64,000 nucleotides of DNA. Origin: Chrysomallon squamiferum. Lineage: Eukaryota > Mollusca > Gastropoda > Neomphalida > Peltospiridae. Below are positions 40,801 through 56,534 of this stretch, in pieces. Within the stretch, counting starts at the first letter, position 1. The number at the start of each line of letters is the position of its first letter. The stretch spans positions 23,918,822 through 23,982,821 of the forward strand of contig CM022671.1 in assembly GCA_012295275.1 (NCBI GenBank), in the 5' to 3' direction. The notes beneath the pieces were generated by a model. It searched no databases and was not told where the DNA came from. It was given only the letters and a program-made list of their open reading frames with translations. The position numbers were made by a program, and so were the translations under genes.

Positions 40801-43800
40801 ATATGTTTACTTTGAATATTGAATACATAGTATAGAATAAAATTATACAGTTGCTGTTATGATACAGATGCATTAACTGCAGTATCAATATTTAATCTGT
40901 ATTTTTAAGCAAGTGCTTTTAATCATTTCAAATTCTAAATGAAAGAAATAAATTTAATATGTATTTATAGTATGTTTATTGACTTTTATGTAACTCTTTC
41001 ATTATTACATACTGCTTCCATTGATTGTTATGTTGTTATCCCCTGCAAACAGAACCGTCTGATTGTCTTCAGGATAAACCCTGAAACCAATGTTGTAAGT
41101 TTTAGATATGATCAAGAAAGGAATTTTTATCTCACAAATGACTCCCAAGCAGTCATCATCAGCACTGCAAGCATGGCCAAAACCTCGGGCCAATCCATTT
41201 TTAAATGATGGACACACTGAAAAATATTTTTAAAATAGGCCATCATAGCGAAGGTACAATATTTGAGAAAAGAATGTTTTAGAAAAAAAAAAAGAATTGG
41301 AAAAAAAAAAGAGCACAAGTATTTTAGTGGATTAAAATACTGAAAAAGACCACTTCAGGAATTAGCTTTTTGAGTCATGATTTTGAATTTCCTGTATCTT
41401 TAGAGACACTTTTAGATGTCACAGTATATTGATATTACAGAATTTCTAGTGCTTAATATTTCATTAATCAAAGTATGACGTCTAAATATTTCAACCATAG
41501 CAGTAGTTCAAAATTTTACTACTAGATAGCTACATCTACTTTTATAGTGAAAAGATCAGTACTAGTCTTAAATATATTCTCTGACCAATATGGCCACTTT
41601 TCTTTCTGCATGTGACAGAATTATAACTTCAAATATTTTATATTTTGATTAAATAATGAAACTTACATTTGGATGATGAGGCTTTTATGAAAGCTACAGA
41701 AGCTAGTTTTCCACCAATTTTTGGCAGATCTAATTTTGTCAACAGTTTCCCCACAAGACCAGATGAACAACTTTTGAGGAGTTTGGCTGGTGGAGCATTG
41801 AGGATATCATCAGCCTTTGATACAACGGCTTGCAGTGCAGAGACAGCATCTTTCATTACGCCTGTTGGGTTTAGCATATGGATGGCATCATTTAAAGATA
41901 TGCCACCAACTTGAATATTACCAAAAAAGTGTTTCATATGTTCTCTGAAATGATAAATAAAAACATGTATTTTTAAAAAGAAACTTTTTTTTTATAAAGG
42001 TTTGTGTTAATTCAGTTATGATACATTCAAAGATATAACAGTCATAAATTAAAAAAAAAACTGTTTTGTTGATGCTATTCTCAACAAATATGATAATTGA
42101 TTACAGAAAAAAAAAAAAAATATATATATGTGATAATAAGAAATGGATTCAGGATAATAAAAGGTGAAAAACTAAAATTTTCACCTATGAACATAATATA
42201 TAATTTAACAGTATATTATGCACATTTGTATATCTTTTTGGGTATGTGTATACATATATTATTATTAGAAGCAGTAACAGTAGTGGTGGTGGTAGTAGTA
42301 GTAGTAATAATAGTAGTAGTAATAGTAGTAATAGTAGAAGAGGTAGTATTTTACCCAATATTACTAAACAGCTGGCCCAAATCATCAGCTCCATGGATGA
42401 CATCATCATAGAGTGAGATGAAGCTTTGGACTGAAGACATGATGGATGGAGGTACTATTCCACTCTTCAGAATTTCCTTCATGACAAGACCTGCAGCATA
42501 CTTCACTGCTTCCCTGACCAGTTCTTTGAAAATGTCCTTAAAACCTTCAGTCAACCCACCAACACCTGCAGTTTGTCCAATGTATTTTAAAGTATAATCA
42601 CGACACTTTTGGGTCCATTTTGGCATTATTTTGATGGAATCCAGGAATGGAGAGGGATCAACATAAAAACATCCAGCAGTTTGAGATTTTTTGTTCACAC
42701 TGACATGAATGTGCTCTTCATTGCAGCCATTGTTTCCAGCAGCATAGCCAATATCTTGTCCAGCTTCTACAAAAATATTTGGTGATTTTCCAAAAAGTGT
42801 TTCATTTGGTTTGATATTTGAAATGAGGATTTCATAATTTGATAAATCTGACCCGACAGGTTGGAAAAGCAAAGTGTTACTATCTAATTTTGTGACCATT
42901 GAATTCACTGGACAAGGAACCTGAAATCAGATTAAAAATCTATAATAATAATCAAAAAAATCTAAAGTAAATAAAATACAAGAAATCAACCCCCAAAACA
43001 AATTAAAGAATAAATAAAGAAATGAAATAAAGAAAAGATAACAACAACAAGATGAACATCAAGATCAACATCATTAATAATAACAGCAACAACATCAACA
43101 CAACAACAATAGTAACAATTAATAAAAATGAATGTGTTTTAAATTTTTGAATGTGATAATGATGTTTTTAGCATAAAATTTCATTCACCCATGAGTTTAT
43201 CTCCTCACTTTTTTGATAATTTTTCATTTATGAGTTTAAGAAGCACCAGTATAGAGTAAATACCTGCCAGTCTGAATTGCTCTCCCAGATCAGATCAATG
43301 CCAGGAGTTTTGTATTTTTTACAAGTGTCAGTTGGGTAGTGGCCACAGCCACACTGATCATCACATCCTCTTCTTTGACTTGGAAAAGACTTGTGAAACT
43401 TGTTACCAAACAGACCGTGGATTGTTGTCTTCACTTTTTCTACTCTGAAAATTAACACATCTGTATTCACCCAGATGTATTGATAATAATGATGTTGATG
43501 ACACTGTTGATAATTTATTATGATGATGGTAATAATATTAAAATAATAATATAATAATAAGGAAAAAAATGCTAATGATAGTGATGACAATGATGATGAT
43601 AACAACAATAATGATGATACTGAGTATGATGTTAACAATTAGGATGGGGACCAGTCATGTTGATGATGCTGATGATTATGACAATAATAATGATGATGAT
43701 AAAACTGATGATAATAATAATCATAATAGTACTCCATCAAATTAATTAGTTCTTACAAAAAAACAATAAATCAAGATATTTCACAATGGTTCATGCAACA

Positions 43801-46800
43801 GTTTGACAGATGGGGATCACAATTAGAATTCAGCCAGAAAAGATAAAACTTAATACCAAGCATAAATCTGCACTGATAAATGTGTACAGCAACTGTAAAA
43901 TGAAATAGCTACAAACTGAGTTAATCTCTTTTGTTAATGCAGACATACGCTTGTTTAAAAGCTTCAAATCCAGCCTGCAATGTGGCAATAGACAGCTGGC
44001 GAACATCAGAAGCATCCTGGAACTGTTTTGGTGCGTGGTTCTGTAGCAGAGTCAAGTGACCAACTAAACTGTCCACAGCATTTTGTACAGCTGTCATCCC
44101 ATCTTCAACAGAATGACCCTGGAATACATAATCATGAGATAATTTATTTTTATAGACAAAAAATACGAAATGCTGATTCACAGAATTCTGAATGGATTAA
44201 AATTCTTTCTGGTATGACCAAACATAGACCAAGTAATTATTTATCATATTAAAGTTGACTAACAGTTCAATGTGTAACCAAGACAAGCCATTCTGTTTAG
44301 CATCAGAATATTCCAACAGAAAAACTGATCAAGTCTCTAGACTACATAAATAATTTTATTTTCTCTGGTCTTAATTATACATGCTTTTTGACTGGATTGA
44401 ATCATAATTGCATAGAACATTAGAACATTATTTATTTTACAAGTAATTCTATAGTGTATACTGAAAACATTTTAGTATCTTGTTTTAATCTGTGTTGCAT
44501 TTCTTCAGTGTCAGAATATTGTTTATTTCAGATGTAGTTCAAGATTTTAAACCCATGACATTTAGGGATCACATTTCAAAATTAGCTAAAAAAAAAGAAA
44601 AGAGATAAAGTAAAATTTAAATTAAATTTGTAAACATTAGAACATGTTTATTTTATAAATAGTTCTATATTTTAAACTCACAACATTTTGAAATCTTGCT
44701 TTAAACTGAGCTAAGAAATCTGCATTTCTTCGTTTTCTTGATTTTTGCTGTAACTTGTTATGTGCTGTCTGCAGCATATGAATCACACTTCCGATCTCTC
44801 TCCCAACAGACATCCAAGATGATTTATCTCCTGAACAAAAAACAACAACAACAAATTATCTTTTTATTTGTAATATAGGTTCAAATTGTGATCTGACATC
44901 ACAGGTAACTAAAATCACATAATGACATTGTTAAAACAAAAATAATTTTAGTGATAGCAATAAATTCAGATAATCTTTATAACCACATAAATATTATTTT
45001 TGTTATCATCAACATCATTATTATTATTATTATTGTTATTTGTTTTGTTGTTGTTGTTACTATTATTAGTGTTATCACTGTTATTATTATTATTCCATCC
45101 AGGAAACAATAAATATATAATTTATAATAAATTATGTGTTACACACTTATAAAAGTATAAATATATTATGTCATTCTACCTTTCAGAAGAGATGTTGCTT
45201 CATTAATTATAGAATTGGATTTTAATACCCTTGCCATAGCTAGCTGATATCTGAAAAATAAAAACAGTTCATCATTCATCACTGAACTAATATTTACTTT
45301 TTATTAATATATGCATAATAAAATTGAATTTTATTTTAATTGAAAAAAAAAATGTTCTCCTATTACTTTTGCTCAGTAAACAAAATAATTTATCAAAAAT
45401 ATAGCATTAATGCACAGAAAATATAGTGAAAGGTTTGAAAATTATAGCAAAAACTCTGGGATCATTTTTATTATATATTGCTTGTGTATATCTGAGTGCA
45501 TATATATGTACATAAGGTATGTATGTTTGTATGTATATATGTGTATGTGTACATATATGTATCTATAAGTTTGTGCATCTGTGTAAAATGAGGTTACTTC
45601 AGCCTTGTTTGCTCCAGTGCTTGAAAAGCCTGTTTTGGAGAATCTGAAATATTATGAATCAGACCCAAAGCTTCACTCGTGGCATCTCGTATTTCTTTCT
45701 CAGCAAAGGGAAGTGCAACCATGGCAGCATCAGAAATTTTCTGAAGTATGAAAGAGAAAAATAAGATTAGAAAAAAAATTTTATATTAATAAACAAAAAA
45801 GACCTGCTATATGTAGACTTGTAAAATTTGGCATACATGCAGACAAATACATCTCCCACTAATCAAAATAATGAATTCGTTTAAGAATGTATAATGTTAT
45901 TTTACACACATGATAAAAATCCAAGGCTTCGGAATGTACGTCTTCCACTAGTGACTGAGCGCTGTCCACAAACTCTTTAAACTTTGTCATCCAAGGGAGT
46001 CCACTGAACTGGTGGGCAATGTCAGTTAAATGCAGTGCTGCATCTAAAGCATTTTCAGTCAAAGCTGGAATATCCTTCGTTGCTGTGGCAAACGGTTCAA
46101 AGACATCCTTTTGTGATGATGTTTTTAGATCCTGGAACTGGCTGGACATGTGATTTGCTGCATCCACCATAGGTTTCATCATCTGGTCAGTCATCTTGTC
46201 AAAAGAGCTGGCAATGTCTTTAGCAAGATTGACAGAGAAATCCTGAAAGAACGAAGTGAGACTTATCCATTGTTTGTTTAGTGAGAGGGTACTAATGAAT
46301 GTATAATGTTATCTGATGTTTTCACGTTCATTTTGAATTTAGCTTTTAAAATAAATGTAAATAACTTAATAAATAAATAAATAAAAACAAAAAAAATAAT
46401 AAATATAAAAAAATGTAAAGTTAAATAAAATAAATAATTAACTAAATAAATATTATATCAGTTCATTAAAATAAAATTAGGTAAAATAAATAAATAATTA
46501 AATATAAATAGGTAATTAAATAAATTTAAATAAATCGGTAAATATAATATAATGCAATAATTTTTTTTTATATAAATAACTAAGTAAATAAAAAATAAAT
46601 AAAAGAAAAATGTAATATAAATAAATAAATAATTAAAATGATAAAAAAGATTATGAATTAAAAAATAAAATAAAATAAAACTAACAGTAACAAATGCACT
46701 TTTTAAGCCTGTTTTCTGATTTTCTAGAAACCAATAAAATTGTCTGGTATGTGTACAAAAACATTTCATTGAAACAAATTAGATTAATATATGCACACAA

Positions 46801-48586
46801 ACATATACCCCCCTGAAAAAAAGGGTGAAAATGAGGTCTACAATACCTTGAATATGTTCAGGTTGTATTCCAGTCTTCCTTTGTAACAGACTTCAAACAG
46901 GAAAACGTCATACAATTTGTTAATAAAACCAACATGAACCTGAGCAAACAACTTATCATCTACGTTGATATCAACAAAACCACTTAATGGACCTGCAGAG
47001 AGAAGAAATAATGTAATATCATTAAAAACTCCTGTGTAAACAGAACATCTCTGTAATTTTTACAATTGCTCTAACTTTGTAACATTTCGGCTTAAGTGTA
47101 TATTCTCCTTTAGCATTAATAGTTAATCAAAGTTATTTACAATTAATGAAATGAATTAAAAAAAAAAAAAAAAGCCAGACCATATAAATTTGAAATAATA
47201 ATAACAAAAACACCCCCCAAAAACCCCAATAACAACAAGAATAACAATAAATAAATAAAAATATAAATAAATAAATATTTAAATAAACTATAAATAAATA
47301 AATAAATAAATAAATAAATATTACATTAAATATTATAATTTCAAAATAGTTTTTAATAAAAAAAACATTTTTAATCTCATGTAATTTTAAAACTACATTT
47401 TTTTTCTTTCTTTCAACTTTTTTCTTACTTTATTTTAATCATTTTGTTTTTGGATACAAATTGTATGAAAGCAAATACAAACAATGAATGAAGTATAAAA
47501 GGGATATTGTTTTAAAACCAAAATATATGCATGTGTCATGACCAAATTTCAATTTTTGAAATATCTCTTCAATCTAAACAACAAACACTTCAAAGACAGA
47601 TGACAAAATAAACTGAAGTTTTAGACCTAATAAGTGAAATTCAATACAAAATTTTACGATATCAGAAATATATATATAAAAAAAAAAAAAAAACATTTAA
47701 CATTATAATCAAAATTTAATACAAAGTGAAATTTTAAAAAAATAAAAATATATTTAAATCTTAATCAGAATTTTGTGTGAAAACAAAATCTTACGAAACA
47801 AAGCTTGAAGATGATTGTCTACTTTCACACCAAAACTAGCTCCTACGTTTTTAGATCCAATATCCTTATTCCAGTTAAGAGGTGGGATTTGTAATTTAAA
47901 CTCCAACAGGATTTTGTCCAAAACACCTCGTCTCACTCGCATTACATTTGGATAGTTGTAATTTTGTCTGCAGTATTTTAAAAACAGATATTTAAAGTTA
48001 AACTGTAACTCTATTTGAAATATATAATAAAATTAAAATACACATGACATTTTATCCAGATAAAATTAGTGTATCTTTACTCTCTAGAAGTATCTATTAA
48101 CAAAGATTAAAATATACAATTACCTCCTTTTTTTACTACTTTTAAAAATAAATATTTATTTATGTTAAGCCAATTTTTGTCATGAATATGAAAAGAAAGG
48201 TAAATTTGATTTAATTGATAATTTAAAAATAAACATTTATTTTAATGATAAACATTATCAACATACTGTTGCTTATGAGTCTGTCAGAAATAAAAATATG
48301 ATTTAATTAATAAATAAAATAAGAATTTTATTTTTTTAACTGTTCTCATAAAATGATTTACATATCCTTAATGTGAAATTCAGGAATTATTATTATTACT
48401 TTTTAAAATGTACTGACCCCAGGACAATGTCTCTGTGTGCTGCTGTTAATTCTTTGTTCTTTGGATGTTTCTTATACTGATCTATGGCCATCTTGCGAAC
48501 AGTTGCATCTTGGTCAAAAAGGGCACTCTCAAACAAAGCAAGGGCACTCTGTTCAATGTAATATTGTAAATGTTTTCTAAATGTAA

Positions 48587-48618
<32 letters not shown>

Positions 48619-49053
48619 CATAATAATAATAAGTGAATAAATATAATGATAATCATGATGATAATAATGATGATGATATAACAATCATAATAATAGAACC
48701 AGTTCATAAGTTATCAATATTATAGCTGTAGCAATTTATGTTGAAAAAGTTTACCTATTTTCTAAGGTCACTATGAAATACATTAATATCAACAGCAAAA
48801 ATTTAGAAAATTAATTATTAAAGTATTAAAAGGCAACAGTGACAACAGAGTAATAATAATAATAATAGTGATGATAATAAAGACAATATGTAACTAATAA
48901 TAATGTAACATAATACTAATTAACGCTAAACTTGATAATAATAATTATAATAACACCAATAATTAACAACAACAATGATGCTGATAATAATAAAAGTAAA
49001 TAAATAAAATTATTTAACAATAACAGTGATAATAATAATAGTGATAACACTCA

Positions 49054-49111
<58 letters not shown>

Positions 49112-52100
49112 CATCATCATAATAATCATAATAATCAAAACACTGATAATAATAATGGTAAAAATAAGAATAACAACAACAGCAACAATAATAATCAAAA
49201 CAATGATAATAATAATAATAATAATATTAATAATAATAATAATGACAGTAACAATAACAACAATAATAATAACAACAACAATAATAACATTAATATTAAT
49301 ATTAATAAGAGAAGAAGTATGATGAGAGACCTCTGTACACGTGTAATGTCTCAGAGCTGAGACAGCTGCACGCTTCCAGGCGTGGTGTGCTGGGTTGGGG
49401 TGGAGGTGAGATCTGATGAGGGGAAGAGATCTTTTCAAACCAGCGTTACCCAGACTGTGTATCAGAGTGGTTCGTCCCAGAATGTATTCTTCTTCTTCAC
49501 TGTTGATCTCAATTAGAGGAACTGATCGTTTCATTCTAACTGATACATTCGCTGAAACGATAAATACAGGTTCTTTTAATACAAAAAAAACCCTGTACAA
49601 ATCAGATGTGAAACTTTAAATAGTTATGGATGTCAGTCATTATGAAATTCATTCATTATGACACTTAGTAAACAGTAATGGTGAAATGTAGTTAATTTTA
49701 TTTATTCAGTGTTTTCACATCAAGGAACAAATTTTGTAAAATATTATTATTTTGATGATGTATTTATTTACATGTGTCAAATGACAAAACCATACTGAAT
49801 GTTGTATGTTTTTTTTTTTTTTTTTTTTTTTTAACTTTTATAATATTTATTTATTTGTTAAGTAATGAATTTATTTGATTTTTTTTCCTTCTACTTTTCT
49901 GTCTGAATCTGCAGATAAAAAAAAGATCATTATTTAAATCACAGATTGTAAATAACACATCAAATTTTTTTTATTTAGAAAAATAAAAAATAAAAAATAA
50001 AAATTACAACATATCTTTACAGTAACTACAGTATAATTTTGCAAGATATTAATAATTTTTTAGTTTTTTAAATTTAAAAAACATATATTTTTTAAAATCT
50101 GTGTAAATTTATATCTGCACATTTAACATGTTATAAAATGGATACCTTTTTCATGTTTTTCAATCCAAGTTTCAATCTTCTCTATCAGACGTTCTGCTTC
50201 TCCTGTGTTTTTCTTGGCAATGTTTTTAGCCAGCGATCCCAAAGCAAGACATGCTCTTTTCTGAGTCAGAGTAAGGTTCAAGGAGCCTACAGAAATAAAT
50301 AGACGAAAGATTAAATAAAAAATTTACTGGCTGTAACTAACAAAACTAAAAACTAAACAGTCAAATCTGCTTTCAAAAATATTTCTCTTCTACCTCAAAC
50401 ATTCAGCACAACTGATTTTATTCATTATTCCTGATACATATGACATTATATTATGTAAATATATCAGATATTTAAAATAAAAAACTTCCATATCAAAATA
50501 AACAGAAATAAATACATAAATAGACAGTAAGAGTAAATTTATTTTTAAATCAAATAATAATTTTATTTTCCAACAGAATGAAATTAAATATAAAAACAAT
50601 TAAACAAAATATGCAGTATTATATAATATTATATTATAGAAAAGTGAATAGTCAAAATGGTTAGTCAAATTTTCTACTGAAGTTGATATTTACCATGCAA
50701 CATGCCATTTTCACCTGTACAAAATCTTTCAATCGCTTGAATGAAATTCTGAAATTTGAAAAGTGGAGGTGAGTGAATAGTCTGTGATTGTTTGTTTTCT
50801 TTTGAATTATATGAAGTGAACATAAATTATTTTTAAGTTTTCTTATTGGCTAGTATATTAATGTTTTGTATTTAGCTCTGAAGTCTCATTATGTGTTTTT
50901 TCATACAAAATAAAGTTGCTTATATCATTTTGCTGCATAAAAATACCATGACCATAACAAGAAAAAATATGTTGTGGTGTAGTATAACATAAAAATAACA
51001 TTACTACAAAGTAACAGGGTTTAGTTATATAAAAATATTGAAGTCTAACATAAAGATAACATTACTATAGGGTAACAGGGTTTAGTTATATAAAAATATA
51101 AAAATATTGTAGTATAATGTTATTACTACAGAGTATTTGAAAAACACACACACCTCAGTTGGATGCATGATGACAATACAGTGTATGAAGACTCTTCTGA
51201 TTTCATCTTCATCTGGGTCTGGAACATTCAGCACTTCTTTCAGGATGACCTCTTGTGACTTTGGATCACCAAGGTGGGCAACCAAGTCTATGTACACAAG
51301 TCTTTTTTCAAGACATCGGACATTTTGAGAACTGCAGGTCTCGTTCAGTATTGCCCCAACATGGCTGATGTAGTCTGATTCATGCATGTTCTGTAGCAGC
51401 TTTCTTAGATTGTGAATACATTCAGAGCGATTTGCATCAGCTGAAATAATTAGTCATTTTCTATAATGAAATAAATGCTTGATCAAATCAGTAATAGGAG
51501 TCCAGTGGATACTGAAAGTGTATTTTCTACTTTAGTCATTAAGAAATATTATATTTTTGACCCATAATAAATATGTTATGGAAATATGATTAATTAATTT
51601 AATCATAATTTTCACACTAGCTTATCAAACAGATGCCTGTTATTCTTGTACAAGTTGTTAATTATTTACATTCACAGATTCGAAATAAATATCGACTTGA
51701 AAAAGAATTACACTATGATTTTTATTTTATTTTGTTAGAACACCAAATCTGGAAGAATGTAATAAAAGGGATATTTAGAACATGTTTCATTAATAGTGAA
51801 TTAAAAAAAATCTTCACTATAAACAGCATATATGTAAATTTTGGCTTAACAGTTTCTTATAAAATTTAAAACATACTGATATCAGAGATGTTGTGAATAC
51901 ACTGTGTGAATTTCTCTATGTCAGATCTAACTTCATGCAGCCGTTTCTTTTCTTTCTTCTGCCAAAGAAACATGAAAAAAGGATGCAAATGTTAAACAGA
52001 CAGGAATAAATTAGTTTTAGGAACATATTAAAGATACCTACCTCTCTACCTCCCTCCATCCCTCTCCCCCATCTCTCTCTTTCTCGCTCTGTTTATATAT

Positions 52101-55100
52101 TTATATTATTCATTCCTTCAAAAAGTAAAATTATAATGGTAATAACATTAATTAATTTTTATTTATATTCATTGTGATAAATAATAATTACCTTAAAAGA
52201 TAAAACATTAAAGCAGTGATAATAATTATAATAATAACAATATCAACAACACCACTAACAACAAAATAAATAAATAAATGAAATAAATACAAAACATAAA
52301 GTGATAGATTTACAACTATCTTATAGCAGATTGAGTATTTTCTATTACCTGTTCAGTAAGAAGTGTTCCTGGTATTAGACCATCAGCCATTTTCAGTTTG
52401 TTTCCAATATGCCTAATCATAAACAATACAAGTTACAATAATTTTATTGCTATTAAAGTATTATTATTTTTAATTAATAAATTATTTGCAAATGTTAATT
52501 ATTCTAAATCTCAAATTGTTGAAACAAACATTTGAAAATCTCAATAGTATTTATCTTAAGTGAAATGAATTTAACACATTTATTATATAAATACACATAA
52601 AGAAACAGATACACAGTGGTGTATGTATGTGTGTGTGTGTGCTTGTGTTTGTGTATATATATATATGTTTATATATCTAGAGAGAGAGAGAGAGAGAGAG
52701 AGATAATCCTTTTATGTTACTAAATAAGATATAAAGGTATCAAATAAAAAATAAAACTTCTTAAGACAATATGATAACAATTAACTATAATTACCTTTTG
52801 CTTTCCAGTTTTACATGAACCTGTGCTGAGGTATGTATGTCAGGGATTTCTTTGACAAAATTAAATAAAAGAAATGGAATAAGCAGTATATAATGTGAAC
52901 CACTGAAAAACCCACACGATCATTTCATATATAAAATTAATCATCATAAAGAAAAATGATTGGTTTAATACAAATTTCTTTTAAAGTTTTATTTTATATA
53001 TATTTCATGTTATTCATTTTTTTTTTTTTTTTTTTTTACCAAAGACACATTTTAAAATGAAAATAATTAAGTGGAAAATACTGTATTTGAATTAAAAATA
53101 AAAAAAAAAATACAAATAAAAATTTAAAAAAATAAATAATTTAGAAAAAAATAAATAGTAATTAGAAAACATGGTTTTTTTATTTTTTAAAATTAAATTA
53201 ATTGCAAGGATGGTTTTCTGGTTACTTTTAAAATTGGATTTGTTGTCATTGGGTTTTATTGTTTGAAAAAAACAAAAAAACAAAACAAATCCCATACCTC
53301 CAGATGTATCAATATGGTGTATGTATTCTCCAGGCTCTGGTTTTCTAAAATGAGAATTTTTTAAAATAAAAAATTACTGCACGAGTTAACAGTTATTGTT
53401 AGAAAACCCTTCTTTCTATTTTTAATTTCTTTTTGTTTGTTTGCAAATTAAAAACAATTTTTTGTTTAATTAGTTTAAAATGTAAAAAATATTTCTTTTA
53501 AAGTTTTGTCTCAGACAGTTTCCAAAGGTGTAAAGTTTTAATATACATATATATATCTATATTTGCATGTCTTTGCACACATATTTTAAAATTACAGTTT
53601 TAGTTATTTGGAATCCATTATTCATAATTTGATAAAAACCAACAACAAAAATAGACAAAAAAAATTAAAAAAAACAACAAAAGAAACAAAGAAAAAAAAA
53701 AAAAAAAAAGAAAAGAAAAACAAATAAAAAATAAATAAACTCGCAACATTTATCATATCAAAACAGCAGAAAAAGATATAAAACTATTTCACATTTCTAT
53801 ATTTACAGATACTGGACCAATTATATGGCGTCCTGAAATCTGGAAAGACCAGAAAACTGAAAGTTTTTTCCCTGATGCTTTTTTCACCAGAAGGAACTAC
53901 TCTTTCAAGCTGTGTGGCATTCATTCACTCGCTGTATTGTTTATATGTTAAGTCACCACAGTTGTGTATTGTCAATTTTCTTTATGTTTATAATTTTATA
54001 ATGTTTATACCTAATTATTTATGTATTTAGATGCCTCGGTACCAGAAAACCAGAAAATCCACAAATCTGGAATGCCTCAGGCCCCAAGGAGTCCCAATAA
54101 TTGGTCTGGTACCTATATTACTCTGTTACTGAAAGTAATAAACCATGATCATTACCTTTCTTTGTGGAAATTCTGAGTGTCTTTAAGAATAACACTGTCA
54201 TGGACTGTTGCAGCATGGACTGTCCCTCTGTGATCATAATGTAAAACCTGAAAAAAAATAGAGAACAAGACAACATTTAACGCTGATTTTAAATCTACGA
54301 AAAACAAAACGTATCTACACATATAAATATAAACAGTAGTCCAGTTATGATCCACAGTTATAAACTATCGTAAATCTGCAAATGTATGTGGTTTTTTTGT
54401 TTATATATATTTAATTATTATTTAATATCAAACTTAAATTTTTTTAAAACATTAAAATTACTGAGAAGACATGTTGCCATCATACAAAATCAATTAATAA
54501 AAACTATCTCGGATATTGGATATCAGAGAAAGGAACTATGTGAAAATGTAAAATCAAGACATAACAATTAAATAATAATAATAATGTTAACTATAATTGT
54601 TATTGATTAGCAGCAATGGATTTTATTTTAAGTCAACCTTTCCACGGACAGGAAAACAGATCCCATAGCTTCTAATAATCGGTAAGTGAGTACTGGTTAA
54701 AACAGCAAATATTTCAGTGAGAAAATCAAGAATGACCGATGCTTCTGACCACTAATGCCTTAATCCAATATCGTACCAATGACGTGTGTCTCACTTCCGG
54801 TTTATAAATTATTAGTATTAGTAAAAGTAATATTTTATATTTTAATTAAAATAATTAAATGGGTATTTTTTCTGGATTTGTTGCATGTATTTATTGAAAA
54901 AGAAAATAAAAAAAATTCCAAGTTCCAAATGTTCAAAAATATTGTCTACTTGTAAAATGTATTTTTGTAATTGTTATGTTAGTAGTGTAAAAAATCCCCT
55001 AATATTACTGCATTGTTTATTCATAGTCTAAAAACTGATAAAGTTTATAATATTTCGGTATTGTTAATTTATTAGTGCAAAATCTAACACGTTTGTAATC

Positions 55101-56462
55101 TTGCACTGTTATATTATGAATGTAAAACCCAAAAGGTTTATATTGCTGGACAGAAAACAATTATATTGTATTATTATTAATGATACTGAGATGAAACGGA
55201 AGTTCGAATAGTTTTTCAACAGACGACGGCTGACCACGTGATTTTGTAACACACTTTATTGAAATATGTACATATTCTGAAAGGTGAAAAAAATGACAAT
55301 TACATATTTTAATATCAGTAAATCTGTCTACACATATCTATATATGCTCTTTGAATTTCCCTTGGAAAGTGATATGAACTTTTATTAAGACAAAACATAT
55401 AAGACCAACCTTTTCATGATGACGATGAGCACTGTCACTGCTGTGGTGATGTCTCTTCAACGTCATCCCAGTTGATGTTTTCACACCAAAATATTCATGT
55501 TTCAGTTCCCCTGAACAGTCACAAACATTACTTTGATATTGTACATAATGTATCGTATATTTTTGTTCTTAATTATCCAAATGGATATATCCCTAGAATT
55601 TTTAACTAAACGATCAGATATATTTTGATGAGATACCAGTTTAAAAAAGAAATTCTTCTTATTAAAAATAATAAGTAACAATTACTGAATTAAAAAAACC
55701 CACTTAATTTCATGATATGTATAGCAGATTAATACATACAGATAAATGAACTTTAAAGAAAAAGGAGAAATAGTTATGTTTATAACAAATATCATTACCT
55801 AAGTGGTCGTTTTCAGTTGTGTTATACTTCCATTCATTTTCATCAGAAAGCTTTAAAAAAGAAATGTACAGTTTTATATCTTTCTTAGATTAATAATATT
55901 TTTTAAAAGTTTATTAATAATAAAAAAAAACGCAAAAGAAAATGTGAACTTTGAATAGAAATTAATATAGGATTTCTGAAACGCAGAAAGGTCATATATA
56001 ATGCTAATAATATTATAAAGTATATATAAAAAAATAATAAAATAAAAAAAGTTATTCGACAAAATTGTCATGATTAAAATATCAAATGAATAAAACATTT
56101 ATATTTCCTATCAAAGATAATTAATGAAAAAGAGCATATCGTCCAACACACACACACAAATACGTCGTACGTACAAACAAATACTTATATGTACATAGAT
56201 GCATATACAGCTACTTACGTAAGAACATACGTAGCTACATACATACAGATAAAATTTTTAATTGTACTTACTTGAACTTTGACTGAAAACAAACTAGCAA
56301 GAGCCTTTTTTATGATCAGAAGTTCTTTCTCGTCCTCGGGATGAAAGTGGACCAAATTAATGGTTCCATCGTCAGAAGTCTCAAACAAAAAACTACAGAG
56401 GAAGCAAATAAATAAATAAACAAATAGATAAGAAAAAGAGAGAAAAAGAAATAACTAAAAAT

Positions 56463-56534
<72 letters not shown>

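Noticed and set aside
51060-51090. Resemblance of TATAGGGTAACAGGGTTTAG to a homing-endonuclease (I-SceI) site
   Set aside because: One base is missing within the core and the right end differs. It is part of a local AT-rich tandem repeat.
55180-55250. Possible inverted pair of ACTTCCG(T/G)TT words (near 54793 and 55191)
   Set aside because: The match is only about ten bases with no flanking duplication, so chance is likely.
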